DNA from: Sorghum bicolor
Lineage: Eukaryota; Streptophyta; Magnoliopsida; Poales; Poaceae
Direction: 5' to 3'
DNA length: 64,000 nt
Assembly: GCF_000003195.3 (NCBI RefSeq)
Contig: NC_012878.2
Coordinates: 13,633,104 to 13,697,103, forward strand
Below the pieces are notes generated by a model. That model was not told the DNA's origin. It saw only the letters and a list, made by a program, of their open reading frames with translations, and searched no databases. How positions within the stretch are numbered: the first letter of the stretch is position 1; each line of letters begins with the position of its first letter. This document shows, piece after piece, positions 10,067 to 21,307 of the stretch. The translations under genes were made by a program, and so were the position numbers.

Positions 10067-13000
10067 TGTCACAGAACCGACCAAATTATAAGATTTCAAG
10101 TGCAGAAACGATCGCCAAGCAATCAAGTTTCTAAACTTGAGCCCATATAATCCCGGTAGTCAATCGAAATCACGAAGGACTTCAAACCAACTCGCAACAA
10201 ACCAAGATCGTAATAGTTCAACATAAACACAACGAATGTTACATAGTCATTCATTGCCGTCGAAGCGGCACCACATCGGAGTCATTAAGTTATTACAACC
10301 CAAGTTCGAAGTAGCGGAAGCAAAATAATTACACACACTTATTCAAAGATCAGTTCGCAAGTTTTTGTTACTGCCAGAGTCTATGCCATCCTTCCAAAAG
10401 CATCAAAGACGAGAAGATTAGAGAACCGTGCCCAACGGTTAGTCCTCATCCCCAGCGGGATGGAGACAGGTCTTGCAGAATCCGTCATAGAAGATGTCAT
10501 CTGCAACAGGTGGGAATAAACCCTGAGTACGAGAATGTACTCAGCTAGACTTACCCGTCTAGTAAAACATAAAAGACATCAAGGATCATGCAAGGCTAAA
10601 TCTCAAGTGGAGCTAGTTGACTCACCTTTTGCCCAAAAGCTTAACTTACAACTAAGTTATTTTAAGAGCATCATATTTATTTATCATCAGCCTACCACTA
10701 GATTAGCACCTGTACTACAGCACATCACTTGATTATTACAAACAATAATAACCATATCAAATTCATCATATGTTCTTCTTGCTATCATCATTATCATGAA
10801 CCAAATTCATTAGTGAATGCTACGTTTCCCGCTGCTCTGTCAAGTTCTCACTAACCGGGAGAGACGGCGATTCGAATTGAATTCCTATCCAGCTGGAGGA
10901 TTATTCCTAGCACTCACCCAAGCTTCCCCTGCCGGAGAGCCAACGGGTCACCTTTGGTACAACTCAGGAATCGTGGCTCCGATCAGCGCCGCACTCCTAG
11001 GGCTACCACTCTGCCAGGGAGGTCAGGAATTTTAACTCACCTGCCTTTGGGCTTACGCCAATGGTCCCCCGCATACCGCACTTCCTCCGGTAGTGCGCAC
11101 TTTATACTTGCCGGTCTTCCGGCCTGAGTCATACTACTCGGCTTCGCGGTCGGAACGAGTTATCCGGCCAGCTAAGTGTTAGGCATGCGTTCAACATGAC
11201 AAGAGGACGTACAACGATCGGTCCTTAGCTGCCACAGACGGAGTTACTACACACTTGCAAAACTCCGCCCGGCTCAAATCAATTTAATCAGGTTCCATCC
11301 ACGATAGCACATATAGACCACCGTGATCCGACATAACCCTATATCGCGCGGATGACAGGATATCACCCGACTTCTACCGATTAAAGCGTCGCTAAGCTGC
11401 TACTCGATCCTAACTCTACAACCAGGGAGGGTGAGTTATCTGGACAAGGATAGAGTAGAATGCAGCAACAGTTTCATCACAACTCCTATACGTAATGCAT
11501 CAATAGATATAACATATTAAGTAAACTTTCAAAATTAGAGGGAGGCTTAGAATGCTCCGGGGCTTGCCTTTCACGAACGATGCCGGCTCATGATTCGGGC
11601 ACTCAACTTCTTCTTCGGGCTCCTCGAGTCCGACTTGCTGGACCTCCACCTCCTGGTTGCCTTCCTGGCCTTCGGGGTTCGCTTGGAGCTCGAAGGAAAC
11701 TGCCACGTCCGGTGCACCTATTGCATGCTCGAACAATAAGAAGATGCACATGCTAACGATGAATGCTTAATAACACAAGCAACTCACTGGACACTCATTT
11801 ACGGAACAAAAGTTATACTAACTCGCATAATAAATAAGTTGACACAGCCCAAAACCTATCATGACACTAAAGCAGCAAACAACACAAAACAAGTATGCTC
11901 AGTAAATAAATCATAACTAATGATAGACAGATCCAACAAACATGCGTGCAGACATTCTGAAAAGCTTATGAAATTGTCTACAACTCATCTTTAAACATGA
12001 TAGCAAGATTCATACATGAAACTAGTCATTTAAACAAAGTTCCAGGTTCTGTCCCAGAAAAACAGAGAACACCTATTTCTGGAACCCAACTTGGAACAGC
12101 TATAACTTTTAAACTACTTGGCCAAATGACCTCAAATTTAAACCACAGCTAGTTCAATAAGTTTAGAACAACTTTGATTTAGGCAAGTTTCACAGAAAGT
12201 CAAGTTATCATTAAGTAAAGTTAAATCCTTTCCTTGCTGTCCAGGACAGCATTTAACCCTTTAGTTAATTATGTAATGACATGATCAAAACACAAACCAT
12301 GCCAACCACATGGCCTATGAGCACAAATATATTACAAGGTTACCAGATCATCAGATGACAACCCAAAAACAATTACTTAACAAGGCATTTATTAATTAAC
12401 TCTAGTTAAGAGCATATTTACAGGATACTAGTTAAACTGCTCAGAAAAATCTACAAAAATTACAGAGGCACAAGTATAACATCAGAGCATCACCATAAAA
12501 ATTTCAGAGCAAATGCACATGCCAAATTAAAGATATGTATTTAACATGTGTCAAGGCATTTATTTCATAAAATCAGAAACATCACTTATATGGTGTCAAA
12601 CAACAGATTTCAGATTATTTAGATCTTAAGAATACCATACACAAGTTTACCACCAAAGTAGAACACCAGCATAATGACCAATTATTTTATATGATTTAAT
12701 TAAAGAAACAAGCCATATTTCAAACACAAATTACATATCACAACTGCAGTGCTCCAAAAATCATGAAATAATTACCAGAGCACTCTAATGCCCTGCAAAG
12801 GTTACCATAATTTTTTCAGAGCAAACTAAGCAGTAAAACAAGAGATATGCATTTAACCAAGAATAAGAAGATTAAATCCTTAATAAATAATTTCCCAGAA
12901 AACATGATTCATTTTATATTTTTATTAAATACTAGCCATCTCAAGAAATACCACAAAATTTGTTTCACAATTTTTGGATCTCAGAAACAGGAGATATGAT

Positions 13001-14647
13001 TTTTGCAAGAAAGCCAAAAATCCAGATTTTGAATAAAAGAAAAGGAGGGAAAGAGGTGACACTGACAGTGGACCCCCACTGTCAGGTCCTTCTTCCTCGC
13101 GGCCGAGGCGACTTTCGCCGGCGATTTCTCCGCGACGGCGAGGTCTCCGGCCAAACCAAGGGCATCAGCGTGATCCCCAAACCCTAACGACTCGATTGAC
13201 CCCCTTTTCCCCCCGGCGGAGCCACCGGAAGGAGCTTGCTGTCGACGAGGGCGGCTCGGCGGAGGTGCTCGGCGTTACGCCGGAGCCCTCAGGCTGGTAG
13301 AGCGTGACCTAAGGCCTTCTACAGCACCAGCAGACTACGGCGAAGCTTCCTAGGTACACGGCTTGGCCTGGATCCTCGTGGAGCACGCTGGCCACGAGAG
13401 CACCCAACTCCGGCGGAAGCACAGCGGCGCTGCGCACCGTGTCCGGCGACGGAGAACCTGGTAGAGCGTCCACCAAGTGGCGCAAAAGCTTGCTAAGGAC
13501 CTAAGCTACCTCTAGGACCTAACCAGAGACGACGAGAGGCTTCATAGAGCTCGGCATTGAGTTCGCCGGAGAAGAAGGTCACGGCGACCCGATTTGGGGA
13601 AAGAAGGAAATGTCGGCTCACCGGTGGGTTTCTCGGCGAGTTAGAGGGTGGAGGTTGGAGAGCGGCTCACGGCGGAGCTTTGGGTGGAGTTTGGTGGACA
13701 GAGACGCAGCGAGGAGCGCACACGAGCTCGCCGGAGTGAGCTCGCGGCGGAGAGCTCGCTGCGGGCGAGTTTCAGGCGAGAGAGGGCGAGGCAGAGCGAA
13801 TGGACGCGTCCACTTCGCTCGGGACGTCGCCGTCGAGGTCATGCACGCGACGGGAGCTGACAAGCGGGGCCAGACGCGGCGTACGGTCGACAAATGGCGA
13901 CGGAGCTCTGCCGGCGGTCGGCCACGTCGACAAGCTCAGGTTCGATTCAGAAGAAACAGTGTTTGTCTGACAGAGCCACTTCACCGACGATTATCTCCCA
14001 AACCAGAGCGAATTCGGAGATGGCGTAGTTGACAAAGTTGGAGTACTAGGCGAGATCTACAACTTTGTCAATTGGAGCAAGAGCTAAATCGGCCTGGATT
14101 GAGAGTTATTAAGTTTTCAATATCAATCGAGCAAACTGGTTTCGTTCCAAGACTTAGAAAATTTTCTAAGTGTTGAAAACAGCCCCAAATCTGCCTTGTG
14201 GGTCACTTTTGAGCTATTTGTGATCATTTTCATGAGATGGCCATAAAACAAATTTTGTTCCTTATAAAATTTTCTACAACTTTGCTGTAGGAAGGTTTGA
14301 CATGCAAACATTTTATGAAACACTTTTTAAAAGCCTAAGCAAAAGAGGTTTCTAGGGCCTATTTTCATAAGTATGACTTAGAAGCATATTTTGGAGAAGT
14401 GATCAACATGAACATTGTTCCCAAGATTAAGTTAAGCATAGATAAACTAATTACCAAAGCATAGGGCACAAACACAAGCATTGTTCACTCAAACATAAGC
14501 ATAGGAAGACTATTTAAGCAATTTAAACCACATCTTTGCACAGAATGACATGTCTCAAGATAGATGATGATCATGGATGCTTTGAATGGATGATGATGCT
14601 CATGCTATGCACATGACTAATGCAATCATAACACTTGGGGTGTTACA
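10067..14647 (-). repeat. Element C 3' LTR (4.6 kb)
   Basis: Paired with 21308-25882. An AT-rich half (about 11750-12960) is followed by a GC-rich block (about 13050-14000) full of overlapping spurious ORFs on both strands. A perfect 10-bp-stem hairpin, CTGACAGTGG with its complement around a 4-base loop, lies at 13062-13085. Confidence 0.95.
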
Positions 14648-14660
14648 GCCCTCCCCCCTT
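14648..14660 (-). promoter_or_regulatory. Element C polypurine tract
   Basis: The minus strand reads AAGGGGGGAGGGC directly before the 3' LTR start TGTAACACCCC. An ATCTCG/CCGAGAT inverted repeat lies just upstream (14668-14683), as in element B. Confidence 0.9.
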
Positions 14661-14689
14661 ACAAAAATCTCGTCCCGAGATTTGAAAGC

Positions 14690-14995
14690 TTACTGATTTT
14701 CGAAGAAGGTTTTGTAAACTTCTTTTAAATAATCCTCCGTCTCCCAAGTGGCATCTTCTTCCCCGTGGTTGCTCCACAACACCTTGTAGGGCTTAACCAC
14801 ACGATTACGCGTTTCCCGTTCCTTGCGATCAAGAATCGCTACGGGCTTCTCCTCATACACCAAGTCTGACTTCAACTTGATATCTCGAATTTCCACTCGT
14901 TCCTCCGGTACACGAAGGCACTTCTTCAATTGTGATACGTGGAAGACAGGGAAGATAGCTCGAAGCGCAACTGGGAGTTGAACTTTGTATGCCAC
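14690..14995 (-). pseudogene. pol: Element C pol C-terminus: integrase tail and chromodomain
   Basis: About 100 codons separated from the integrase ORF by an in-frame TAA at 15002-15004. The segment contains the VFHVSQLKKC motif typical of the end of plant gypsy integrases. A chromodomain-like stretch follows (VLWSNHGEEDATWETED), ending just before the polypurine tract. Chromodomains of this class are thought to steer integration toward particular chromatin. The aromatic and acidic residues WSNHGEEDATWE are conserved to the eye. Because of the upstream stop it could only be made by readthrough, so it is treated as part of a pseudogene. Confidence 0.9.
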
Positions 14996-15001
14996 ATTCC
15001 C

Positions 15002-16288
15002 TTACTTTTCGAGAATCCGATAAGGTCCCACATAGCGAGGTGCAAGCTTTCGCTTGACGCCGAACCTTTGGACACCCTTCATCGGAGACACCTTGATGTA
15101 CACATGGTCACCAACTGAAAACTCAATCGGCTTCCTTCTCTTGTTGGCATAACTTTTCTGACGAGCTTGAGCAGCTTCCAGATGTTGCTGGATAGTACGG
15201 ACTCTCTGCTCCGCTTCGTTCACGAAATCGATGCCATAAAACCTTCGCTCTCCAGCTTCTACCCAATTCAACGGGGTTCGACACTTCCGACCGTACAAAG
15301 CTTCAAATGGAGCCATCTTGATACTCTCCTGGTAACTATTGTTGTAGGAGAACTCAGCTAATGGCAACCACTTAACCCAAGAACCTTTTGAAGAGAGAGC
15401 ACATGCCCTTAACATATCTTCAAGGATCTGGTTAACTCGTTCAGTTTGACCAGCTGTTTGGGGATGATAAGCAGAGCTGCGGACTAAATGAGTACCAATT
15501 TGCTCATGCAAACATTCCCAAAAACGAGCAGTGAACTGTGGTCCACGATCGGATATGATTGTTCGAGGCACACCATACTGACGAACAATGTGCTCGAAAT
15601 ACAACTCCGCATACTGATGTGGACAATAGTCAGTCCGGACTGGAATAAATCGAGCAACCTTGGTCAAACGATCTACAACCACCCAGATGGAATCGTAACC
15701 CTTAACAGAAATTGGGAGTCCACTGATGAAATCCATGCTGACTTCTTCCCATTTCCAACCAGGAATTGACAAGGGTTGAAGCAAACCAGCTTTCATGTGA
15801 ACAGCCTTCACGCGACAACAATTGTCACAACGAGCGACAAAAGCAGCTATCTCCTTTTTCATCTTTGTCCACCAAAACAAAGGTTTCAAATCCTGATACA
15901 TCTTGCTACTACCAGGATGGATAGACAATTTGGATGAATGAGCTTCAGATAGGATCTGGTTTCGCAGCCCACGGTCTTTTGGGACCACAAGTCGATCCTT
16001 GAACCAAAGTATTCCGTTCTCATCGACTCGGAAATGCTTGGTTTCTTCTTCTTTCATTTTCCTCTTTATATGGTGGATGCCTACATCTGTCTGCTGCAAT
16101 TCGATGACTCGATTGCGAATGGTACTTTCCAGAGAGATCTGGTGGAGCACAAGTGGATGCATAAGATGTGACAACAACGGATCTTCCACTTGGATTGAGT
16201 GACAGTGCACTTTCCGACTCAAGGCATCCGCCACCACGTTTGCCTTGCCCGGATGATAGTGCACTTGAAGATTATAATCTTTAATCAA
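15002..16288 (-). pseudogene. pol: Element C pol: integrase domain
   Basis: The reading frame begins with the last residues of RNase H/connection (HYHPGKANVVADALSRK) directly after an in-frame TGA. It then gives the integrase zinc domain (H117, H124, C154, C157 counted from the frame start at 16288) and the catalytic core with D186, D247 and E283, a canonical D,D-35-E arrangement. The C-terminal module ends LAPRYVGPYRILEK before a TAA. All catalytic residues are present, so only the flanking nonsense codons disable it. There is no independent ATG at the start of this frame, so it would not be translated alone. It lies between reverse transcriptase and the chromodomain, the normal Ty3/gypsy order. 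Confidence 0.95.
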
Positions 16289-17945
16289 CTCAAGTCACCT
16301 TCGCTGCCGCATGTTCAGTTCAGGTTGAGTGAAGATATACTTGAGGCTCTTATGATCGGTGTAGATATTACACAGATTACCCAGCAGATAATGCCTCCAG
16401 ATTTTCAAAGCATGAACAACCGCTGCCAATTCTAAGTCATGAGTAGGGTAATTGACCTCATGCTTTCGAAGTTGGCGTGAGGCATACGCGATAACGCGAC
16501 CTTCCTGCATCAACACACAGCCTAAACCAATGCCCGATGCGTCACAAAAGACATCGAAGGGCTTCTCGATATCAGGTTGAGCTAGGACAGGAGCTGATGT
16601 CAGCAATGTCCTCAACTTGTGGAATGCCTCTTCACACTCAGGTGTCCACACAAACTTCTCATCTTTCTGAAGCAGGCGAGTCATAGGCTTGGATATTTTG
16701 GAGAATTCCGGAATGAATCGACGGTAATATCCAGCAAGACCGAGAAAACTCCGAACCTCGTGTACGGAAGTTGGAACTTTCCAATCCAGCACTTCTTGCA
16801 CCTTGGCCGGATCCACCGATATGCCCTCTTCAGATAAGACATGGCCCAAGAAAGGTACTTTCTTTAGCCAAAACTCGCATTTGCTAAACTTGGCATAAAG
16901 CTGATGTTCGCGCAAACGCGACAACACTACACGCAGATGCTTTGCATGCTCCTCTTCATTGCAAGAATATACCAAGATATCATCAATGAAGACCACCACA
17001 AACTTGTCCAATTCGGGCATGAACACCGAATTCATAAGATACATGAAATGAGCAGGTGCATTTGTAAGACCGAAGGACATGACAAGGTACTCATACAACC
17101 CATACCTCGTCGAAAAAGCCGTCTTAGGTACATCCTCAGGACGGATCTTGATATGATGGTACCCAGATCGCAAATCAATCTTGGAGAATACCTTAGCTTT
17201 GGACAACTGATCAAACAAGATATCAATGCGAGGAAGAGGGTATTTGTTCTTGATAGTCACCGCATTTAGGGGACGATAGTCCACACACATGCGCAAAGAT
17301 TGATCCTTCTTCTTCACAAAGATAGCCGGACAACCCCAAGGAGAAGAACTAGGACGAATAAGACCCTTCTTCAACAACTCATTTAGTTGGGTCTTAAGCT
17401 CAGCTAACTCATTGGGTGGCATTCTATAAGGTCTTCTAGAGATAGGAGCGGTGCCTGGAATCAATTCAATTTTGAACTCCACATCCCGATCCGAAGGAAG
17501 CCCGGGTAGATCATCAGGAAAAACATCCGGAAACTCACACACCACCGGAATATCCTGAATAGCCTTAGATGTAACTGCATTCACAGTGCTACGGATTTGA
17601 ATATCACGAGGGAGTTGCACTAGAAATGCCTCCTTGGTATTTGGGTCTTTCAACATCACTACACGAGTGGTGGTGTCGATAAGAACTCCATTGCCACTCA
17701 TCCACTTCATCCCCAGGATTACATCTATGCCCACACCGGGTAGAACAACCAAATCAGCAAGAAACTGACGGTCTCCTATTTCCAGAGTTGCCCCCAAAAC
17801 CACTTGATTGGTGGAAATATCATTTCCCGCAGCACTAATACAATAACTGCCCTTATCAAGTGTAACGGCCTTGATGCTATGCTTAGACACAAATTCAGAA
17901 CTCACAAACGAATGCTATGCTCCAGAATCAAAAACACAAGTGCAT
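16289..17945 (-). pseudogene. pol: Element C pol: protease, reverse transcriptase and RNase H
   Basis: A 536-codon frame (17905-16295) holds the second half of the retropepsin (DVILGMKW at residues 62-68), reverse transcriptase with FIDD at 306-309 (the catalytic aspartates), and RNase H with D455, E492 and D517. The protease active site Asp-Ser-Gly (17921-17929) lies just upstream, but it is followed by an in-frame TAG (17915-17917) and preceded by a frameshift at a run of five A/T (17930-17934). The frame ends in a TGA at 16292-16294 at the RNase H/integrase junction. RT and RNase H residues are intact, so this copy decayed by a few point changes. The product would copy element RNA into DNA in a virus-like particle. 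Confidence 0.95.
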
Positions 17946-17984
17946 CATGTTGATTGACCAGAAACTTACCAGCCGTGACTACCT

Positions 17985-19052
17985 CACCAGTAGGGATTGC
18001 CTCCACAGTTGTGTAATGAACACGCCCCTGACGGACGTTCCCCTGGTTGCCCTTCTTTGGCGGGTAAGGACAGTTGCTCTGCTAATGCCCGGTCTGATTG
18101 CAGTTCCAGCACGGACGGTTGGCAGGTGGAGTCTTGGCATAGTTGGGACCCGTATTGCCCCTAGGAAGAGCAATAGAGTACCCCTTGTGAAAACCCGTCT
18201 TGGCCTGATTCTTCTTCACCGGAGGGCGGTATCGCTGGTTGGGGGTTGGAGCACGGAATGGGGCTTAGCTGCCACTGGAGCCTTGGACTGAGATGACCCG
18301 GCACCGGCCTCAAAAGCCCTCTTGCGAGTCTTGGTCGCAGTGTACACAGTGTTATAGTTCTCTTGGGTGAGAGCATCACTGACAAACTCATTGAAAGTTG
18401 CACACTTAGTGCGGCCCATAGTCTTCAGCAATTTGGGGCCCAAACCCCGCTTGAAACTAGCGATCTTTTTCGTCTCCGTGTTCACAAACTCAGGAGCATA
18501 CCTAGACAAATGATTGAAAGCATGCAAATACTCCTTCAGAGTCCTGTTGCCCTGAGTTAACTGCATGAACTCGGTGTGCTTCATCTCCATAACACCAGGA
18601 GGAATGAAATGCCCTTTGAACGCCTCACGGAAAAGATTCCAATCAAGCACGGTGCCGGCTGGAAGAGCTTCCCGATACTGATTCCACCAGATACCTGCCG
18701 GTCCTTGCAGTTGGTGAGCCGCATACTCCGCCTTCAAACCCTCAGTCAACCGAAGTAGGCGAAACTTTTGTTCCACCGTATTCAGCCACTCTTCAGCTTG
18801 AAGGGGTTCTTCAGCTTCTCGGAAAGGTGGGGGCTTCGTATCCATGAAGTCCTTGAAGCTACTGTATTGGTTAGGAGCTGGCCCTTCCTGTGCATTACGA
18901 CCACCCTGATTTGCCATACGATTGATGGTCTCAGTGAGCATCCTCTGATTTTACACCATCATTTGCATCAATTCAGCTGGATTTGGTGGTGGGGAAGGAG
19001 GGGGTGGATTCATGTTTGCACGCTGTTCCGCACCTCGGGTGCCACGAGACAT
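17985..19052 (-). pseudogene. gag: Element C gag, two in-frame stops
   Basis: The start is the ATG at 19050-19052 (MSRGTRGAEQ). A Pro-rich N-terminus with a run of PPPPSPPP is followed by an in-frame TAA at 18951-18953. The frame resumes at once and stays open from 18941 through 18216. It includes the Retrotrans_gag capsid region (PFREAEEPLQAEEWLN through LTQENYNTV), which builds the particle shell. The CCHC knuckle CWNCNQTGH...C is at 18070-18111 and has a TAG (18082-18084) right after its histidine. A frame change separates the two parts near 18210. Gag from this copy would lack a working nucleocapsid. About 350 bp of leader lie between it and the upstream extra ORF. Confidence 0.92.
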
Positions 19053-19406
19053 TTGTAAAGACACAGTCAGTGAGCATTGATGATGACAAGATTTGTCGTA
19101 GAACTTATATTCATGCCTGAAAGTATTCGAGAGAATAGCTTTACAGAAAGGCACAACAATTCAATTCCACAAAACAACATCACCAATCCAACACATGACA
19201 TAGATATCTGTAATACGCACCACAACGGAAAACATCGTCATAACATAACAAACATGTTAAGATTGCACATTGGGTCCTCAAAGTTATTACACCATCACAG
19301 TACATGCCATGAGTCAAGGTCAAAGTTTCGGATTACAACATGGTTACAAAAGCACCACGGCTGACTGGCACACTACAAAAGATCCTCACAACACTACCCA
19401 CTACTC

Positions 19407-20492
19407 CTACACTCCAGGCTCGTCGTCCGAGTCAGCGTCGAAGATTGCCTCTCCATCCTCGTCGCTAACCGGCTCAAGCTCCTCGTCCTCCATGTCCTCG
19501 TGCAAAGGTGGTGCGGCCGCTGCTGGTCCATCGACCTCCATACCATCATCATCGGCCACAATCACCTGAGGTCCCACCTCTGGATACACGGGTATAGGGC
19601 GAGGAATAGGGTGTAGCAAGTTGTTGAGACGGTGAATCTCCACAAGACCAGCCTCAATCTGATCCTGCAGATAGTTCTCCCGCTCAAGCGACTGAACTCG
19701 GTGCATCTCCCATGCTTGGCGCCTGTTCTCCGACACACGGAGTGCAGTATCCCTCTCACGAGTTAGCTGCACCAAGCGCTCCTGCAAGGTCTCCCTCTCT
19801 CTAGCTAACTGGCTCATCTGATCCTGCTTATGATCTCTCTCCCTAATGGCTTTCGCCCACTGCTGCCTACGGTACTCCGCAATGCCTTCCCAGTCATTGC
19901 GGTCCTTCTGAGCTTGCTCCAGGAGTCTAGCTTGCTTGCGAAACTTGCGAGCATGCTTTTCAACCTTCCGCTGCATCTCCTGGGCTCTGCGAACAGCCAC
20001 CATCACCTGTGCATAGGTGCCCTCTCGCTGACTAATCAGCTTGAGCACAGCCATCATAGCACTCATAGCAGGACTAGAGCTATCAGATCTCTCTCCCCTG
20101 CCTCGAACCAAAGCACAGCCGTCAGCCTGTCTCCACTCTGCGGCTGCTGGGTCAGCACTAGGAATGGAGGCCGCTGGTCCTCCCGTCAGCTCGTCACCAC
20201 ACCTCTGATAGATATCGAGCAGGATAGTCTGGGCTGCAACCTGAACTGCCTCCCAGGGAGTCTGCCCATCTGAGCTGCAAGACCAGCCAGTCCATGCAGG
20301 CTTGTCCCCATGTGGAGGGACAACTCCCTGCACAGCAAACCACTGGATACCTCCTGTGCTCTCCATCTCCCACCAAGAATACTGAGGTGGCTCAGTATAC
20401 CCAACAGTCCGTAACACTCTCCAGAGCAGGGTAGGAGTACCAAACTCGTGCAAGAAAGTGTCACTGGGACGGGGTGAAGCAGGTGCGTCCAT
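19407..20492 (-). CDS. Element C extra ORF upstream of gag: coiled-coil protein of unknown function (361 aa)
   Basis: An uninterrupted ORF in the sense orientation of C, between the primer site and gag. I chose the ATG at 20490-20492 (MDAPASPRPSD); the open frame extends 18 codons further upstream. Residues about 30-110 are Trp/Pro-rich (PPQYSWWEME, PAWTGWSCSS). A long charged helix follows (about 150-300) with heptad-like RERETLQERLVQLTRERD, predicting a coiled coil, and then an acidic C-terminus (MEDEELEPVSDEDGE). No enzyme motif is seen. Extra ORFs before gag are known from some plant gypsy elements, but their roles are unclear. It is intact while gag-pol in the same copy is broken, which is notable. 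Confidence 0.72.
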   Translation of the reverse strand: MDAPASPRPSDTFLHEFGTPTLLWRVLRTVGYTEPPQYSWWEMESTGGIQWFAVQGVVPPHGDKPAWTGWSCSSDGQTPWEAVQVAAQTILLDIYQRCGDELTGGPAASIPSADPAAAEWRQADGCALVRGRGERSDSSSPAMSAMMAVLKLISQREGTYAQVMVAVRRAQEMQRKVEKHARKFRKQARLLEQAQKDRNDWEGIAEYRRQQWAKAIRERDHKQDQMSQLARERETLQERLVQLTRERDTALRVSENRRQAWEMHRVQSLERENYLQDQIEAGLVEIHRLNNLLHPIPRPIPVYPEVGPQVIVADDDGMEVDGPAAAAPPLHEDMEDEELEPVSDEDGEAIFDADSDDEPGV

Positions 20493-21292
20493 CTGTAGAA
20501 AGGAATAGGAATACCATGGGTAAAAGAGGATTAGTTTAAGCAACATTTATTTATTGGAAAGAGACGAAATTGTAAGGGAAGGAGTAGACAGAATGTATGT
20601 ATGAATGCGACATGATGCATGCACGAACCGTACGTCCTCACAAACTTAGAAAATTAATATTCTAACGGATATACGGTGGCATACATTCGTCTCTCGATAC
20701 GATAACTATCGGTTTACACGTGCGCTGTTAGAGTACCTGCAGAAAACTTCATTTCAGCCCAACAGTTCCCAAAATATCACATAAGAAAGCAGTAAACTAA
20801 GTGCACATTGCTTGGACATGCCCCACATGCACAAACAATGACACCACATCTACCCGAGAAATTAAGTACTCCCCAATTAAGTTTCTTTCGTGGTTCCATG
20901 GTTTCAACATGTAACCACTCTAGAAAACCACCGCGAACACTCCCCTAGACCGTCGTTTGGACGATCATGCTCTCACAGCTCACACTTACCTGCGCGTAGG
21001 TGCGACGTTGCATAATTTAAATCTAGCGACATATGTGGCTAATTCACATATGAAGGCTACCTCCACCATTAGACCACAGGGTAGCATAGTGCGGTCATCA
21101 CACATCCATACCTGAGTACTGCCGGAGATGCATAAATAAAACCCCCAAGTCAGTACTTAAATAGCCACCTATAGTCATTATGTGGGCAAGGAGGATTCGA
21201 CCACTAGCATAACTTAATTATATATTTTACACCCTTTTATTTAAAAACTCTTTTGTTAAAATACACAAACGCTGCATTTATAATGCTGAACT
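20493..21292 (-). other. Element C 5' leader, non-coding
   Basis: About 800 bp between the primer-binding site and the extra ORF. No ORF of interest and no repeat was recognised. On the minus strand it is the untranslated leader that would normally contain packaging signals. Confidence 0.6.
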
Positions 21293-21305
21293 TGCTCCGA
21301 TGCCA
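21293..21305 (-). promoter_or_regulatory. Element C primer-binding site (tRNA-iMet type, two mismatches)
   Basis: The minus strand reads TGGCATCGGAGCA two bases after the LTR end. It differs from TGGTATCAGAGC at two positions, both transitions. Confidence 0.85.
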
Positions 21306-21307
21306 GC

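Noticed and set aside
13557..14032. Overlapping ORFs on both strands in the GC-rich block of the C LTR (also 24845-25267)
   Set aside because: GC-rich DNA has few stops. The ORFs overlap in several frames, are Arg/Ser-rich with no motif, and sit in an LTR.
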